The translations under genes and the position numbers were made by a program. From DASXRA01 sp036502575 (GTDB lineage Bacteria > Actinomycetota > Actinomycetes > Mycobacteriales > Jatrophihabitantaceae): a stretch of 64,000 bases of DNA. Positions 44,356 to 53,424 of the stretch are shown here, in pieces (position 1 is the first letter of the stretch; each line of letters opens with the position of its first letter). Below the pieces are notes generated by a model. That model was not told where the DNA came from and did not search any database. It saw nothing but the letters and a program-made list of their open reading frames with translations. The stretch spans positions 6,681 through 70,680 of the forward strand of contig DASXYL010000052.1 in the NCBI GenBank assembly GCA_036502575.1, given 5' to 3'.

Positions 44356-45023
44356 CGCCCTGCAACCGCCTCGGCCAGCACCAGATCCCACGGGTGGGTG
44401 ATCTTGAACGACTCGTCCGCGCCGTCGACGACAACCACCGTGCCACCGTAGGCCTCGACCAGGCCCGCATCGTCGGTCGCCTGCGCCGAGACCGCCGCGG
44501 CGTGCGCGGCCTCCAGGACGTCGCGGCGGAATCCCTGCGGGGTCTGCACGGCGACCAGCGTCGAACGATCGACGGTTTGGACGACCCGGCGGGCATCGTC
44601 CACCCGCTTGATCGTGTCGGTAACCGGGCGGGCCGGGATGACGGCGTCCGCGCCCTCGCCCAGCGCCGCGATCACCCGTTCGATCACCGCCGCCGGGGCG
44701 AACGCTCGCGCTACGTCGTGGACGAGGACGGCGTCCACGTCGGCCGGCAACGCGGCCATTCCTGCCGCAACCGACACCTGCCGGGTGGCGCCGCCGGCGA
44801 CAACAATCGCGCCGGTGAGCGCCTTCGCCTCGTCGACGCGCTCAGGGGGAGCGACCACGATGACGTCCCGGATCAGGGGATGGCCCGTGAAGCGCTCATG
44901 CGCGTAGTCGAGCAGCGGACGCCCGCGAACGAGGCAGAACGCCTTGGGCACCTCGGCGCCGAGGCGCTGCCCAGAACCCGCAGCAACAAGAATGGCGGCG
45001 ACCGTCAATCGGGTCGCCGCCAT
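44352..45023 (-). CDS. ispD: 2-C-methyl-D-erythritol 4-phosphate cytidylyltransferase
   Basis: A 223-residue cytidylyltransferase of isoprenoid synthesis. The CTP-binding start is VAAILVAAGSGQRLGAEVPKAFC (about residues 8-30), followed by VLVHDVARAFAP (about 101), VIPARPVTDTIK and TPQGFRRDVL. It lies between carD and ispF in the order carD-ispD-ispF seen in mycobacteria, with 14 bases between carD and ispD. Confidence 0.94.
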   Translation of the reverse strand: MAATRLTVAAILVAAGSGQRLGAEVPKAFCLVRGRPLLDYAHERFTGHPLIRDVIVVAPPERVDEAKALTGAIVVAGGATRQVSVAAGMAALPADVDAVLVHDVARAFAPAAVIERVIAALGEGADAVIPARPVTDTIKRVDDARRVVQTVDRSTLVAVQTPQGFRRDVLEAAHAAAVSAQATDDAGLVEAYGGTVVVVDGADESFKITHPWDLVLAEAVAGR

Positions 45024-45037
45024 GTCTCGCGTTTGGT

Positions 45038-45529
45038 TCAGGCGACTGCCTCGGCGAGTACCTCGTCGAGAACCAGTTCGGCCTTGTCCTCATTGGTGCC
45101 TTCGGCCAGCGCGAGTTCGCTCACCAGTATCTGGCGAGCCTTGGCCAGCATGCGCTTCTCGCCGGCGGACAGCCCACGATCCTTGTCCCGACGCCACAGG
45201 TCACGGACGACCTCGGCGACCTTGTTCACGTCACCGGACGCCAGCTTCTCGCCATTGGCCTTGTACCGGCGCGACCAGTTCGTCGGCTCCTCGGTGTGCG
45301 GCGCGCGGAGCACCTCGAACACGCGGTCGAGACCCTCCTGGCCTACTACGTCACGAACGCCGACGATCTCGGCATTGTCGGCCGGCACGAGCACGGTCAG
45401 ATCACCCTGGGCAACCTTCAGCTTCAGGTAAATCTTAGTTTCGCCCTTTATCGTGCGCTCTTCGATTGCTTCGATTTTCGCCGCCCCGTGATGGGGATAG
45501 ACAACGGTCTCGCCGACCTTAAACGTCAT
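45038..45529 (-). CDS. carD: RNA polymerase-binding transcription regulator CarD
   Basis: A 163-residue essential actinobacterial regulator that stabilises open complexes at rRNA and other promoters. The N-terminal RNA-polymerase-interacting domain (FKVGETVVYPHHGAAKIEAIEER, about 3-60) is followed by the DNA-binding helical domain (NWSRRYKANGEKLASGDVNKVAEVVRDLWRRDKDRGLSAGEKRML), whose Trp in DLWRR wedges the promoter bubble in relatives. It heads the carD-ispD-ispF operon; the 206-base gap to lpqE (45530-45735) holds divergent promoters. Confidence 0.97.
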   Translation of the reverse strand: MTFKVGETVVYPHHGAAKIEAIEERTIKGETKIYLKLKVAQGDLTVLVPADNAEIVGVRDVVGQEGLDRVFEVLRAPHTEEPTNWSRRYKANGEKLASGDVNKVAEVVRDLWRRDKDRGLSAGEKRMLAKARQILVSELALAEGTNEDKAELVLDEVLAEAVA

Positions 45530-45735
45530 GTGAGCGGGCCCCTTTCCACTTCCTCAAGGGTAACACGCAGCACATTGGCCTAGAGTTCGCTACGTCCGCA
45601 TTTGCCCAGTGGCACTTTCCCTATCGATGCGCTACACAGCCTTCGTCGACGCCGTGGGGGCGGCCGCTCGCGGACGTTGGTGGGCCGCTCGCTAGTGTCT
45701 CCCGGTGGAAGTCGCTTGCGCCTGAAGGAGACGAC

Positions 45736-46482
45736 GTGATCGCACTGGCCGGCTCGCGCCGTATCGGCATCGGGGTCGCCGCGGCTGCGGGTGCGCTGCT
45801 GGTTCTGGGTGGCTGCGCCGCCGGGCAACGCGCACAGACCGCCGACGAAACCCCCGTGGTGGACGGGGTTGCCGCCAACGCCGGCTCGATCGCGCTGCGG
45901 GCCGTCACCGTCACCGCCCCGGCCGCCAGTGGGTACGCGAAGGGCAGCAACGCCACCCTGCAGTTGGTGATCGTCAACAGCAGCCTGAGCAACGATCAGC
46001 TGATCGGCATCAGCACACCGGTTGCCGCTGACGCCCGGATGTTCGCCGACGAGGCCGCGTCGACGTTCACCCCGCCCCCGACGCCCACCGACACGACGAG
46101 CACCACCCCGACCGACACGACCGGCTCGACGTCCACCGACACGACCAGCGCGACGCCCACCTCGACCCCGACCGACACAACGGGCACCACCCCGACCTCG
46201 ACGCCGACCGACACGACCAGCGCGACGCCCACCGAGACCGCGGCTCCGACGCTCTCGGCCATCGACCTGCCGGCCGGACGCGCGACCTCGATCGGCTACA
46301 CGCCCGAACTGCCGGTCATCCAGCTAGAGGGGCTGACCCGCGAGCTGTTCCCGTCGCAGGCGTTCCCGATCACGTTCCAGTTCGCCAAGGCCGGCTCGGT
46401 GACGTTCACCGTGGCCGTCCATCTCGCACCCGGGCCGGCGACCACGCCCAGCATCGACATCGCACCGACCGCCGAAGGCTAA
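45736..46482 (+). CDS. lpqE: LpqE-like lipoprotein with Thr/Pro repeats
   Basis: A 248-residue lipoprotein with signal and lipobox LGGC (Cys27). It sits between carD and radA, as lpqE does in mycobacteria. The N-terminal third (GSIALRAVTVTAPA...KGSNATLQLVIVNSS) and the end (FPITFQFAKAGSVTFTVAVHL) form a beta-rich copper-chaperone-like fold. Residues ~115-165 are an imperfect TDTTxxTPT repeat array inserted into it, probably an extended, glycosylation-prone loop. The function is unknown. Confidence 0.75.
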   Translation: MIALAGSRRIGIGVAAAAGALLVLGGCAAGQRAQTADETPVVDGVAANAGSIALRAVTVTAPAASGYAKGSNATLQLVIVNSSLSNDQLIGISTPVAADARMFADEAASTFTPPPTPTDTTSTTPTDTTGSTSTDTTSATPTSTPTDTTGTTPTSTPTDTTSATPTETAAPTLSAIDLPAGRATSIGYTPELPVIQLEGLTRELFPSQAFPITFQFAKAGSVTFTVAVHLAPGPATTPSIDIAPTAEG

Positions 46483-46514
46483 TCCCCTTTTCCGCCCGTC
46501 GTAGGTTCGAGCAC

Positions 46515-47351
46515 GTGAATTCACATCGCGTCTGGTTGATCACCGGCACGTCGTCAGGATTCGGGCGGGCCATCGCCAAAGCAGCCCTACACCGCGGCGA
46601 TACAGTCGTCGCCACCGCGCGCAGACCGGCGGCGCTCCACGACCTGGTCGCCGCCCATCCGGATCAGGTGCACGCGACGGCGCTCGACGTCACCGACACG
46701 GCTCGCATCCCGGCCGTCGTGGACGAGATGGTCCAGCAGCACGGGCGCATCGACGTCCTCGTCAACAATGCCGGGCGGGCACTCATCGGCGCCGTCGAGG
46801 AGACGACCGAGCCGGAACTGCGCGACCTCATGGACGTCCACTTCTTCGGCCCGGCCGTGCTGACCCGAGCGGTACTGCCGCACATGCGCGCGCAGAAGTC
46901 CGGTGCGATCGTGCAGCTGACGAGCGTGGGCGGGCGGATCTCGTTCGCCGGGTGCTCCGCGTATTCGGCGACGAAGTTCGCCCTGGAAGGGTTCTCCGAG
47001 GCGCTCGCGGAGGAGGTGGCTCCGTTCGGCATCAGGGTGCTGATCGTCGAGCCCGGCGCGTTCCGTACCGGGCTGCACGGCGGCGCGATGCAGATGTCCG
47101 CGGAGCTGGCGGCCTACGCCGACACCGTTGGACCCGTTCGCGCGGCGATGCGCGCATTCGACAACAGCCAGCCGGGCGATCCGGCCAAGGCGGCCGACGC
47201 GATCCTCGCCGCGCTGGACGCCGACCGCACGCCGCTGCGCCTGCCGTTGGGCGACGATTCCCTCGACCAGATCATCGCGCGCGTGGACAGCGACCGCGCG
47301 GATGCCCTGGCCTGGGAGGGAACCATCCGCGGCACCGACTTCGACCGGTAG
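46515..47351 (+). CDS. short-chain dehydrogenase/reductase
   Basis: A 278-residue classical SDR. The cofactor motif TGTSSGFGRAIAKAAL (about residue 8) and VATARRP suggest NADP(H). The catalytic set is Ser in IVQLTSVGGRI and Y-x3-K in YSATKFALEGFSEAL (about 155), with the NNAG stretch VLVNNAGRAL. The substrate is unknown. Starts at GTG 46515 on its own, between lpqE and radA; it is an insertion relative to the mycobacterial order. Confidence 0.9.
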   Translation: MNSHRVWLITGTSSGFGRAIAKAALHRGDTVVATARRPAALHDLVAAHPDQVHATALDVTDTARIPAVVDEMVQQHGRIDVLVNNAGRALIGAVEETTEPELRDLMDVHFFGPAVLTRAVLPHMRAQKSGAIVQLTSVGGRISFAGCSAYSATKFALEGFSEALAEEVAPFGIRVLIVEPGAFRTGLHGGAMQMSAELAAYADTVGPVRAAMRAFDNSQPGDPAKAADAILAALDADRTPLRLPLGDDSLDQIIARVDSDRADALAWEGTIRGTDFDR

Positions 47352-47393
47352 CGCCTGCGGGTTTCTGTCGGTGGGCGGCCCTAGGTTGACGGT

Positions 47394-48815
47394 GTGACCA
47401 AGCCGAGCCGCACGGCCGCCTACCGATGCTCCGAGTGCGGAAGCACGTCGCTGCGTTGGGTGGGGCGCTGTGGCGAATGCCAGGCGTGGGGAACCGTCGC
47501 CGAGGTGGGGGGTCCGGTCAGATCCGTCCGATCCGTCAAGGCTGGGCCGGTACAGCAGCCGGCCCGCCCGATCGGCGAGCTCGATCCAGACCTTGCCCGC
47601 GCGCGTCCCACGGGGGTGAGCGAGCTCGACCGGGTACTCGGCGGTGGGCTGGTGCCCGGGTCGGTGGTACTGCTCGCCGGCGAGCCGGGCGTGGGCAAGT
47701 CCACGCTGCTGCTCGACGTGGCCTACCGGTTCGCGGCCAGCGGTCAGCGCTCGCTGATCGTCACCGGCGAGGAATCCCCGGCCCAGGTGCGGCTGCGCGC
47801 CGAACGCACGGGCGCCGTCCACGACTCGCTCTACCTCGCCGCTGAGAACGACCTCGGCGCGGTGCTCACCCACGTGGACGACGTCAAGCCCGGGCTGCTC
47901 GTCGTCGACTCCATCCAGACGATCTCCACCGACGGCATCGACAGCGCCACCGGCGGCGTCCCGCAGATCCGCGCCGTGGCGGCCGCCTTGATCGCGATGG
48001 CCAAGCAGCGGGGCATCGCCACGGTTATCGTCGGGCACGTCACCAAGGACGGTGCGATCGCCGGGCCGCGCGTGCTCGAGCACCTGGTCGACGTCGTCCT
48101 GCACTTCGAGGGCGATCGCCACTCGTCGCTGCGGCTCATCCGGGCGACCAAGAACCGGTACGGCGCCGCCGACGAGATCGGCTGCTTCGAGATGCGCGAG
48201 CACGGCATCACCGGCCTCGCCGACCCGTCCGGGCTGTTCCTGTCCGAGCGCGCGGCGGCGGTGGCCGGCACCTGCGTCACGGTGAGCCTCGAGGGCAAGC
48301 GACCGCTCGTGACCGAGGTGCAGGCGCTGGTCGCCCGCACGACCAACGGCGGAACACCGCGGCGCTCGGTCACCGACCTCGACTCCGGACGCGTGGCCAT
48401 GCTGCTCGCGGTGCTGACCCGGCACGGCGACATGTCCTTCGGCGATCACGAGGTGTACGCCGCCACGGTCGGTGGCCTGCAGGCCACCGAGCCGGCCGCC
48501 GATCTGGCCGTGGCGCTGGCCCTGGCCTCGGCGGTACGCGACGTGCCGCTGCCGCAGACGTTCGCAGCGATCGGCGAGGTGTCGCTGTCGGGCGACGTCC
48601 GCCGGGTCAGCGGCCTGGACCGTCGACTCGCCGAGGCGGCCCGGCTGGGGTTTACCATTGCCTTGGTCCCGGAGGGCCAAACAGGTGCCGCGCCGGGTAT
48701 CCAGACGCTTCCCGTCGCCACTCTGGTCGAGGCCCTGGCGCAGGTTGCCAGCCTTCGCAATCGGCTCGGCGACCCCCGCCGGCTGGTCCTGCGCACTGTT
48801 CCAGGGGGTCGCTGA
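47394..48815 (+). CDS. radA: DNA repair protein RadA (Sms)
   Basis: A 473-residue RecA-like ATPase of recombination repair that drives branch migration. The N-terminal zinc finger has four Cys (YRCSECGSTSLRWVGRCGEC, about residues 11-30). The ATPase core has GEPGVGKSTLLLDV (Walker A, about 97) and LLVVDSIQT (Walker B). The RadA-specific KNRYG motif follows (TKNRYGAADEIG, about 252) and a Lon-like C-terminal domain ends the protein. It precedes disA as in other actinomycetes. Confidence 0.96.
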   Translation: MTKPSRTAAYRCSECGSTSLRWVGRCGECQAWGTVAEVGGPVRSVRSVKAGPVQQPARPIGELDPDLARARPTGVSELDRVLGGGLVPGSVVLLAGEPGVGKSTLLLDVAYRFAASGQRSLIVTGEESPAQVRLRAERTGAVHDSLYLAAENDLGAVLTHVDDVKPGLLVVDSIQTISTDGIDSATGGVPQIRAVAAALIAMAKQRGIATVIVGHVTKDGAIAGPRVLEHLVDVVLHFEGDRHSSLRLIRATKNRYGAADEIGCFEMREHGITGLADPSGLFLSERAAAVAGTCVTVSLEGKRPLVTEVQALVARTTNGGTPRRSVTDLDSGRVAMLLAVLTRHGDMSFGDHEVYAATVGGLQATEPAADLAVALALASAVRDVPLPQTFAAIGEVSLSGDVRRVSGLDRRLAEAARLGFTIALVPEGQTGAAPGIQTLPVATLVEALAQVASLRNRLGDPRRLVLRTVPGGR

Positions 48816-48908
48816 AGATCTACTCGGCCCCAACCGCCGCGCGCTCCGGCGGCGTCCAGACCTAGACTGTCGGCACGGTAGGCCGATGGCTGACAGTTGG
48901 GAGCGGGT

Positions 48909-49988
48909 GTGCCAACCAGCGAGAGGGACGCAGCGTTGCGCAACGTGCTCGCTACCGTGGCGCCCGGGACCTGGTTACGCGACGGGCTAGAACGGGTACT
49001 GCGCGGTAACACCGGCGCGCTGATCGTCATGGGATTCGACGAGACCGTCGAGTCGCTGTGCACGGGCGGATTTCCCCTGGACGTCGAATCGTCGGCCACC
49101 CGGCTCCGGGAACTGGCCAAGATGGACGGCGCCCTGGTGCTCTCGTCCGACGGCAGCCGCATCCTGCGCGCCGCGACCCACCTGATGCCCGACCCGGGCA
49201 TCGACACCGACGAGTCCGGCACCCGGCACCGCACCGCGCAGCGGGTCGCCATCCAGACCGGGCACCCGGTCATCTCGGTGTCGCAGTCGATGCGGATCAT
49301 CGGCATGTACCTCGGCCGGCAGCGCTACGTGCTGGAGAGCAGCGGCGAGCTGTTGGGTCGCGCCAACCAGGCGATCGCCACGCTCGAGCGCTACAAGGCG
49401 CGCCTGGACGAGGTGTCGAACACGCTGTCCGCGCTGGAGATCGAGGACCTCGTCACGGTGCGCGACGCCGCGATGGTGATGCAGCGCCTGGAGATGGTGC
49501 GCCGCATCGCGGACGAGATCGTCGGCTACGTCGTCGAGCTGGGCACCGACGGGCGGCTGCTGGCTCTGCAGCTCGAGGAGCTGATGGCCGGGGTCGACGC
49601 CGACCGTGAGCTCATCACGCGTGACTACCTGCCGGGCGGGCGCCGCGGCCGCACCGCCGAGCAGGTGCTGACCGAGCTCTCCGACCTGTCCGCCACGGAC
49701 CTGCTCGATCTCGGCCTCGTCGCTTCGGCCATGGGCTTCGCGAGTGCCGCGGAATCACTCGACGGCGTCGCCAGCCCCCGGGGCTACCGGCTATTGGCTC
49801 GGGTGCCCCGGCTGCCCGGCCCCATCCTCGACCGGGTCGTTCAGCACTTCGACGGCTTGCAGAAGCTGCTCGCCGCGACGGTCGAGGACCTGCAAGGCGT
49901 CGAGGGCGTGGGCGAGTCGCGAGCCCGCAGCGTGCGCGAGGCGATCTCCCGACTGGCCGACGCGTCGATCATCGACCGCTACCCGTAA
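48909..49988 (+). CDS. disA: DNA integrity scanning diadenylate cyclase DisA
   Basis: A 359-residue octameric enzyme that makes the second messenger c-di-AMP and scans DNA for lesions. The cyclase domain has the DGA motif (KMDGALVLSSDGSRI, about residue 74) and the RHR motif (GTRHRTAQRVA, about 106). A helical spine follows and the C-terminal helix-hairpin-helix domain (DLQGVEGVGESRARSVREAI) binds DNA. I chose GTG 48909 (MPTSERDAALRNVLATVAPGTWLRDGLERVL) behind GGGAG. A strong hairpin follows. Confidence 0.96.
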   Translation: MPTSERDAALRNVLATVAPGTWLRDGLERVLRGNTGALIVMGFDETVESLCTGGFPLDVESSATRLRELAKMDGALVLSSDGSRILRAATHLMPDPGIDTDESGTRHRTAQRVAIQTGHPVISVSQSMRIIGMYLGRQRYVLESSGELLGRANQAIATLERYKARLDEVSNTLSALEIEDLVTVRDAAMVMQRLEMVRRIADEIVGYVVELGTDGRLLALQLEELMAGVDADRELITRDYLPGGRRGRTAEQVLTELSDLSATDLLDLGLVASAMGFASAAESLDGVASPRGYRLLARVPRLPGPILDRVVQHFDGLQKLLAATVEDLQGVEGVGESRARSVREAISRLADASIIDRYP

Positions 49989-49999
49989 GCGAAATGGAC

Positions 50000-50041
50000 G
50001 CCGCGTCGCCCGCAACTCCGTCGTGATGCGGGCGACGCGGC
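50000..50041. terminator. perfect 15-bp stem between disA and a convergent small gene
   Basis: GCCGCGTCGCCCGCA (50000-50014) pairs exactly with the arm at 50027-50041 across a 12-base loop. It lies 11 bases after disA and 5 bases after the convergent gene's stop, so it should act in both directions. Confidence 0.75.
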
Positions 50042-50046
50042 ATCGG

Positions 50047-50331
50047 TCAAAGCCCGACCCCCCGGACGGGCTTGACTTCGACGGCCCCGACGATGCGGTC
50101 GTGGCCGATCGACATATTGGTGAGTGCTTCGCGGACCGAGTCGGCGGAGTCGCTCGTCACGAGGCAGTAGATGATCTCGTCACTCGGCACGGCGATGCAC
50201 GACATCGGCGTGACCGAACTGGTTCCGGACCCGCCGTTGGCACCGGACCGCAGCTGCGCGAGCATCTCGGCGGCGACTTCGGCCGTCGCTGATGAGGCGT
50301 AGCACTCGATCAGGAAAAGCGGCTCCCCCAC
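50047..50331 (-). CDS. small DUF4242-like protein, LAL regulon copy 1
   Basis: A 94-residue protein with the layout EPLFLIECYASSATAEVAAEMLAQLR ... MSCIAVPSDEIIYCLVTSDSADSVREAL ... DRIVGAVEV. The spacing resembles DUF4242 (ferredoxin-like fold; one Streptomyces member binds nickel), but I do not claim homology as proven. It is paralogous to the protein at 53421. GTG 50331 starts 8 bases after a -10 element, so the mRNA is probably leaderless. The promoter lies in the end of the LAL regulator gene. Confidence 0.75.
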   Translation of the reverse strand: MGEPLFLIECYASSATAEVAAEMLAQLRSGANGGSGTSSVTPMSCIAVPSDEIIYCLVTSDSADSVREALTNMSIGHDRIVGAVEVKPVRGVGL

Positions 50332-50338
50332 TCACATA

Positions 50339-50384
50339 ACGCTAGGGAGACAGCCCGGCTGAGGAATCAGGGGTCGTCCCTACA
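50339..50384 (-). promoter_or_regulatory. LAL-regulon promoter 3
   Basis: On the minus strand: operator 50384-50363 (TGTAGGGACG, AC, CCCTGATTCC), then 18 bases, then -10 TAGCGT (50344-50339). The TAG of the -10 is also the stop codon of the LAL regulator. Seven bases later comes the GTG start at 50331. It matches promoters 1 and 2 in sequence and spacing. Confidence 0.7.
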
Positions 50385-53176
50385 AGTGGGGCGTAGGTGG
50401 TGAGTTCACGGCGGGAGTGAATGCCGAGTTTGCGATAGATGCGACTGAGATTGGCTTCGACGGTCTTGACGGTGACGAACGCGGCGGCCGCAACCTCCTT
50501 GTTGGTCAAGCCGCTCGCGACCAGCCGGGCTATCCGCTCCTCGGTCGGGGTCAACTCCCCGACGCTTCCCCGTTGCAGGCCCAGGCGCCGCAGTTCGGCC
50601 GCCGCGCGCTCAGCCCACACCGGTGCGCCCAGGTCGGCGAAGATCTTCTCGGCTTCGGCGAGTACGACGCGGGCCTGCAGCTTCTCCTTGCGTCGTCGCA
50701 GCAATCGACCCTGCCACAGCAGCGTCCGCGCCCGTTCGAACGGCATGGGCAGCGTGGCGTGCACGGCCAGGGCTTTCCCGAATGCGACCGACGCGGCGTC
50801 GAGGTCGCCCTGCGCCATCGCGAGGATCGCGCGCGAGCGCGCGGTGACCGCGACCAGCCAGGCGTACGGCGCGACCGCGACCCGGCGCTCCATCCGATCA
50901 ACCAGTCCGGCCGCCCGGTCGAGGTCGCCGCTCGCAACGACCGCCTCGACGTGGTCACCGTGGAAGCGGTGCCGGGCCGGTTCCCCGACCCCCGCCGCCT
51001 GCATGATCTCATCGGCGCGAGACAGCTGCCGGTCGGCCTCAGTCGCATCGTCGCGGCAGATCGCGACGAAGCCCAGCACGACAAGATGCAGCGCGGTGAC
51101 CCAGGGGTCGTCGAACTCGCTGGCCAGGGTCAGCCCCTCGTCGGCGGCGGCCTGGGCCGCGTCCAGCTCGCCGAGGTGGGCCAGGATCAGCCCGTGCGCG
51201 TACAGCACGAACCCGCGCCAGCGCCGGGAGCCCGACTGTTGCATGATCTCCATCGACTGGCGCACTTCGTGGCTGGCTCGTTGCCACTCACCGAGCCAGC
51301 AGTCGATCTCGGCCAGGTGCATGAGCGAGGTGCCGGTAGCCACCTCGTCGCCGACGTTGGCGGCGAACTCGTCCGCGTACCCGGCGCGCGCTTCCACCGG
51401 GTCGGCGAGGTGCTTGGCCAGCGACCGCCACGTCATCATCGCCCAGGTGCCGGCCCAGGACGTGCTAGCGGGGTTCAGCACCTTGCGCCCGCGCTCGATC
51501 AAGTCCCGATCGATGCCCCGGCCGGTGAAGAAGCGGACGTCGACGGCGGTCAGCCAGACGCATGCGGCCAGGTCCGGATCGGCGTCGGCGTCCTCGTCGG
51601 TGAGCAGCCGCAGAGTCGCCTCGATTGCTCGCTGCTCGTCGGCCAGGTCGTGCGTGCCGTACCAGGTCTGGCGCAGGCCGGCCTCGATCTGCATCAGCCG
51701 TGACTCGGGCGCCTCGGCGCTGGCCTGCTTACAGAGGCCTACCGCCTGCTGGGTCGCACCTTCGTGGAAGACGACGTGGGACAACTCGAGCAGCACGCGA
51801 GCGTGGTCCGGCCCGGCAGGCAGTTGCGATGCGGCCTTGTCGAGCAGCGACCAGGCTCGGCGCGTGTCGCCCGCGTGGAACAGGGCCCGTCCCGCTGCTG
51901 CCATCCGCGGCGCGTACCGCGTCGTGTCACCGGTCGGGGTCCGCAGCGCGGCGAGCTCCCACAGTTGGGCCGCGGAGGTCAGCGCCCCCCGCGATTGCGC
52001 TTCGGCGGCGCCGGCCTCGAGCGCGTCCGCCACCTGCTCGTCGCGATTCTCGCTGGCCAACGCGAGGTGCCACGCGCGTTCCTCGGCGTCGTCGACCAGG
52101 TCGGCGAGGCGTGCGTGGAGCCGTCGTAGCGACACCTGCGACGTCCGGGCCGCCGCTCCGAACAGCGGATGCCCGAGCCGCACCTGGTTGCCGTCCACTT
52201 CGACGACGCCGTCGCGCTCGGCCTGGTCCAGCCCGTCGAGGCCGACCTGTTCGCCCAAGGCGGCCACGACGAGATCGACGGTCGGCCGCGCGAGCGCGGA
52301 GACGACGTCGAGCACCTCCCGGGCCGCCGGCGGCAGCCGCTGGATTCGGCCGACGAGCAGGTCGCTCACCTTGTCGGGCACGGGTAGCGGCTCGCCGGCG
52401 GCGGCCTGTCCACCGGACTGCACCAGCGCGTGGGCGATTTCCAAGGCGAAGAAGGGGTTGCCTCCCGACGCCTGTTCGACGCGTCGCAGTACCGGCCGGG
52501 ACAGCGTCAGATCGGTGCGGGTGTGAATCAGGCTGTGCAGCGCGCCGAGGCTCAGCCCGCCGAGACCGATCCGGATGATGCGATCCGGGGGTAGGGCCTG
52601 CGCCAACCCGAACGGCGACACCGGCTCGCGATCGCTGCGCACGGTCGCGAGCAGGCACACCGGTTCGGGACCGAGGCGCCGAGCGACGTATTCGATGGCC
52701 TGCGAGGTCGGCTGATCGAGCCATTGCGCGTCGTCGGCGGCCAGCACCACCGGCGCGTCCGCGGCCAGCGCGCGCACGATCCGCAGCAGCGCCACCGCGA
52801 CCGCCAGCGGCTTGAGCGCGGGCTCGTCCGGATCCCGTCGGAGCAGCGCTACCTCGATGGCGTGCCGCTGCGGCTCGTGCAGGCCGGCCAGCACCTCCTC
52901 GGGCACTCCGTCCAGGAGATCGCGCAGGCCCGCGAACGACAACCCGGCCTCGGACTCAGCCGGACGGCAGGTCAGCAGCCGATACCCCCGGTCAGAAACG
53001 TCGGCGAGACCCTCACGCCAGAGGGTCGTCTTACCGATGCCCGCCGGGCCGTAGATGACGCACGCGGTCGGACCACGGTCGCCCGGCTCGAGGACGGCGC
53101 GCAACTCGGCCAACTGCCGGTCGCGGCCGACAACGCGGTAGGCCGCGTCGCGCCCGTTGCCCCGGTTCCCGTTCAC
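50342..53176 (-). CDS. LAL-type LuxR-family transcriptional regulator
   Basis: A 944-residue signal-responsive ATPase regulator. Order of domains: AAA/STAND ATPase with Walker A YGPAGIGKTTLW (about residue 42) and Walker B VVLAADDAQWLDQ (about 137); a long TPR-like helical middle (about 340-850); and a C-terminal LuxR helix-turn-helix, LTPTEERIARLVASGLTNKEVAAAAFVTVKTVEANLSRIYRKLG (about 875-920). I chose GTG 53176 behind CAGGGGG; TTG 53206 is the alternative. It sits amid three copies of one promoter and is the obvious candidate activator of them. The upstream gap (53177-53364) shows no copy of that operator. Confidence 0.92.
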   Translation of the reverse strand: MNGNRGNGRDAAYRVVGRDRQLAELRAVLEPGDRGPTACVIYGPAGIGKTTLWREGLADVSDRGYRLLTCRPAESEAGLSFAGLRDLLDGVPEEVLAGLHEPQRHAIEVALLRRDPDEPALKPLAVAVALLRIVRALAADAPVVLAADDAQWLDQPTSQAIEYVARRLGPEPVCLLATVRSDREPVSPFGLAQALPPDRIIRIGLGGLSLGALHSLIHTRTDLTLSRPVLRRVEQASGGNPFFALEIAHALVQSGGQAAAGEPLPVPDKVSDLLVGRIQRLPPAAREVLDVVSALARPTVDLVVAALGEQVGLDGLDQAERDGVVEVDGNQVRLGHPLFGAAARTSQVSLRRLHARLADLVDDAEERAWHLALASENRDEQVADALEAGAAEAQSRGALTSAAQLWELAALRTPTGDTTRYAPRMAAAGRALFHAGDTRRAWSLLDKAASQLPAGPDHARVLLELSHVVFHEGATQQAVGLCKQASAEAPESRLMQIEAGLRQTWYGTHDLADEQRAIEATLRLLTDEDADADPDLAACVWLTAVDVRFFTGRGIDRDLIERGRKVLNPASTSWAGTWAMMTWRSLAKHLADPVEARAGYADEFAANVGDEVATGTSLMHLAEIDCWLGEWQRASHEVRQSMEIMQQSGSRRWRGFVLYAHGLILAHLGELDAAQAAADEGLTLASEFDDPWVTALHLVVLGFVAICRDDATEADRQLSRADEIMQAAGVGEPARHRFHGDHVEAVVASGDLDRAAGLVDRMERRVAVAPYAWLVAVTARSRAILAMAQGDLDAASVAFGKALAVHATLPMPFERARTLLWQGRLLRRRKEKLQARVVLAEAEKIFADLGAPVWAERAAAELRRLGLQRGSVGELTPTEERIARLVASGLTNKEVAAAAFVTVKTVEANLSRIYRKLGIHSRRELTTYAPLVGTTPDSSAGLSP

Positions 53177-53364
53177 CGCGCCCCCTGCGCACTGCGCCCC
53201 CCGCAATAACGATCATTGTGCACCAATTGCCCGCCCACAACTGAGAGTGCGCGTGACGGCCGGGCGAGAGCAATCGTCGCGTTGGCGCCGATAGAGCGCC
53301 CTCACTGTATAGGCCGGGGTCCGCGCATCGGCACGCTCAGTGCCTACGGCCACCTGAGCGGCAG

Positions 53365-53424
53365 CTACGCCGCAGCTAGGAGGATCGCGACGAGCGCGGG
53401 CAGGATGTCGAGGAACGTGGTCAT
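53365..53424 (-). CDS. tiny hydrophobic peptide (19 aa), LAL regulon
   Basis: ATG 53424 overlaps the stop of the 96-aa gene (ATGA) and the frame ends at TAG 53365. The peptide is MTTFLDILPALVAILLAAA: one short hydrophobic helix without charges except Asp6. The translational coupling and a second peptide with the same LVAIL core at 53822 argue that it is really made. It could insert in the membrane as a signal or toxin-like peptide; the role is unknown. It is too short for normal gene finders. Confidence 0.6.
   Translation of the reverse strand: MTTFLDILPALVAILLAAA

Noticed and set aside
53177..53364. A fourth LAL-type promoter before the regulator gene itself
   Set aside because: The region contains no TRTAGGGAYG or CCCYGATTCC sequence; the regulator may be read from another promoter or by read-through.
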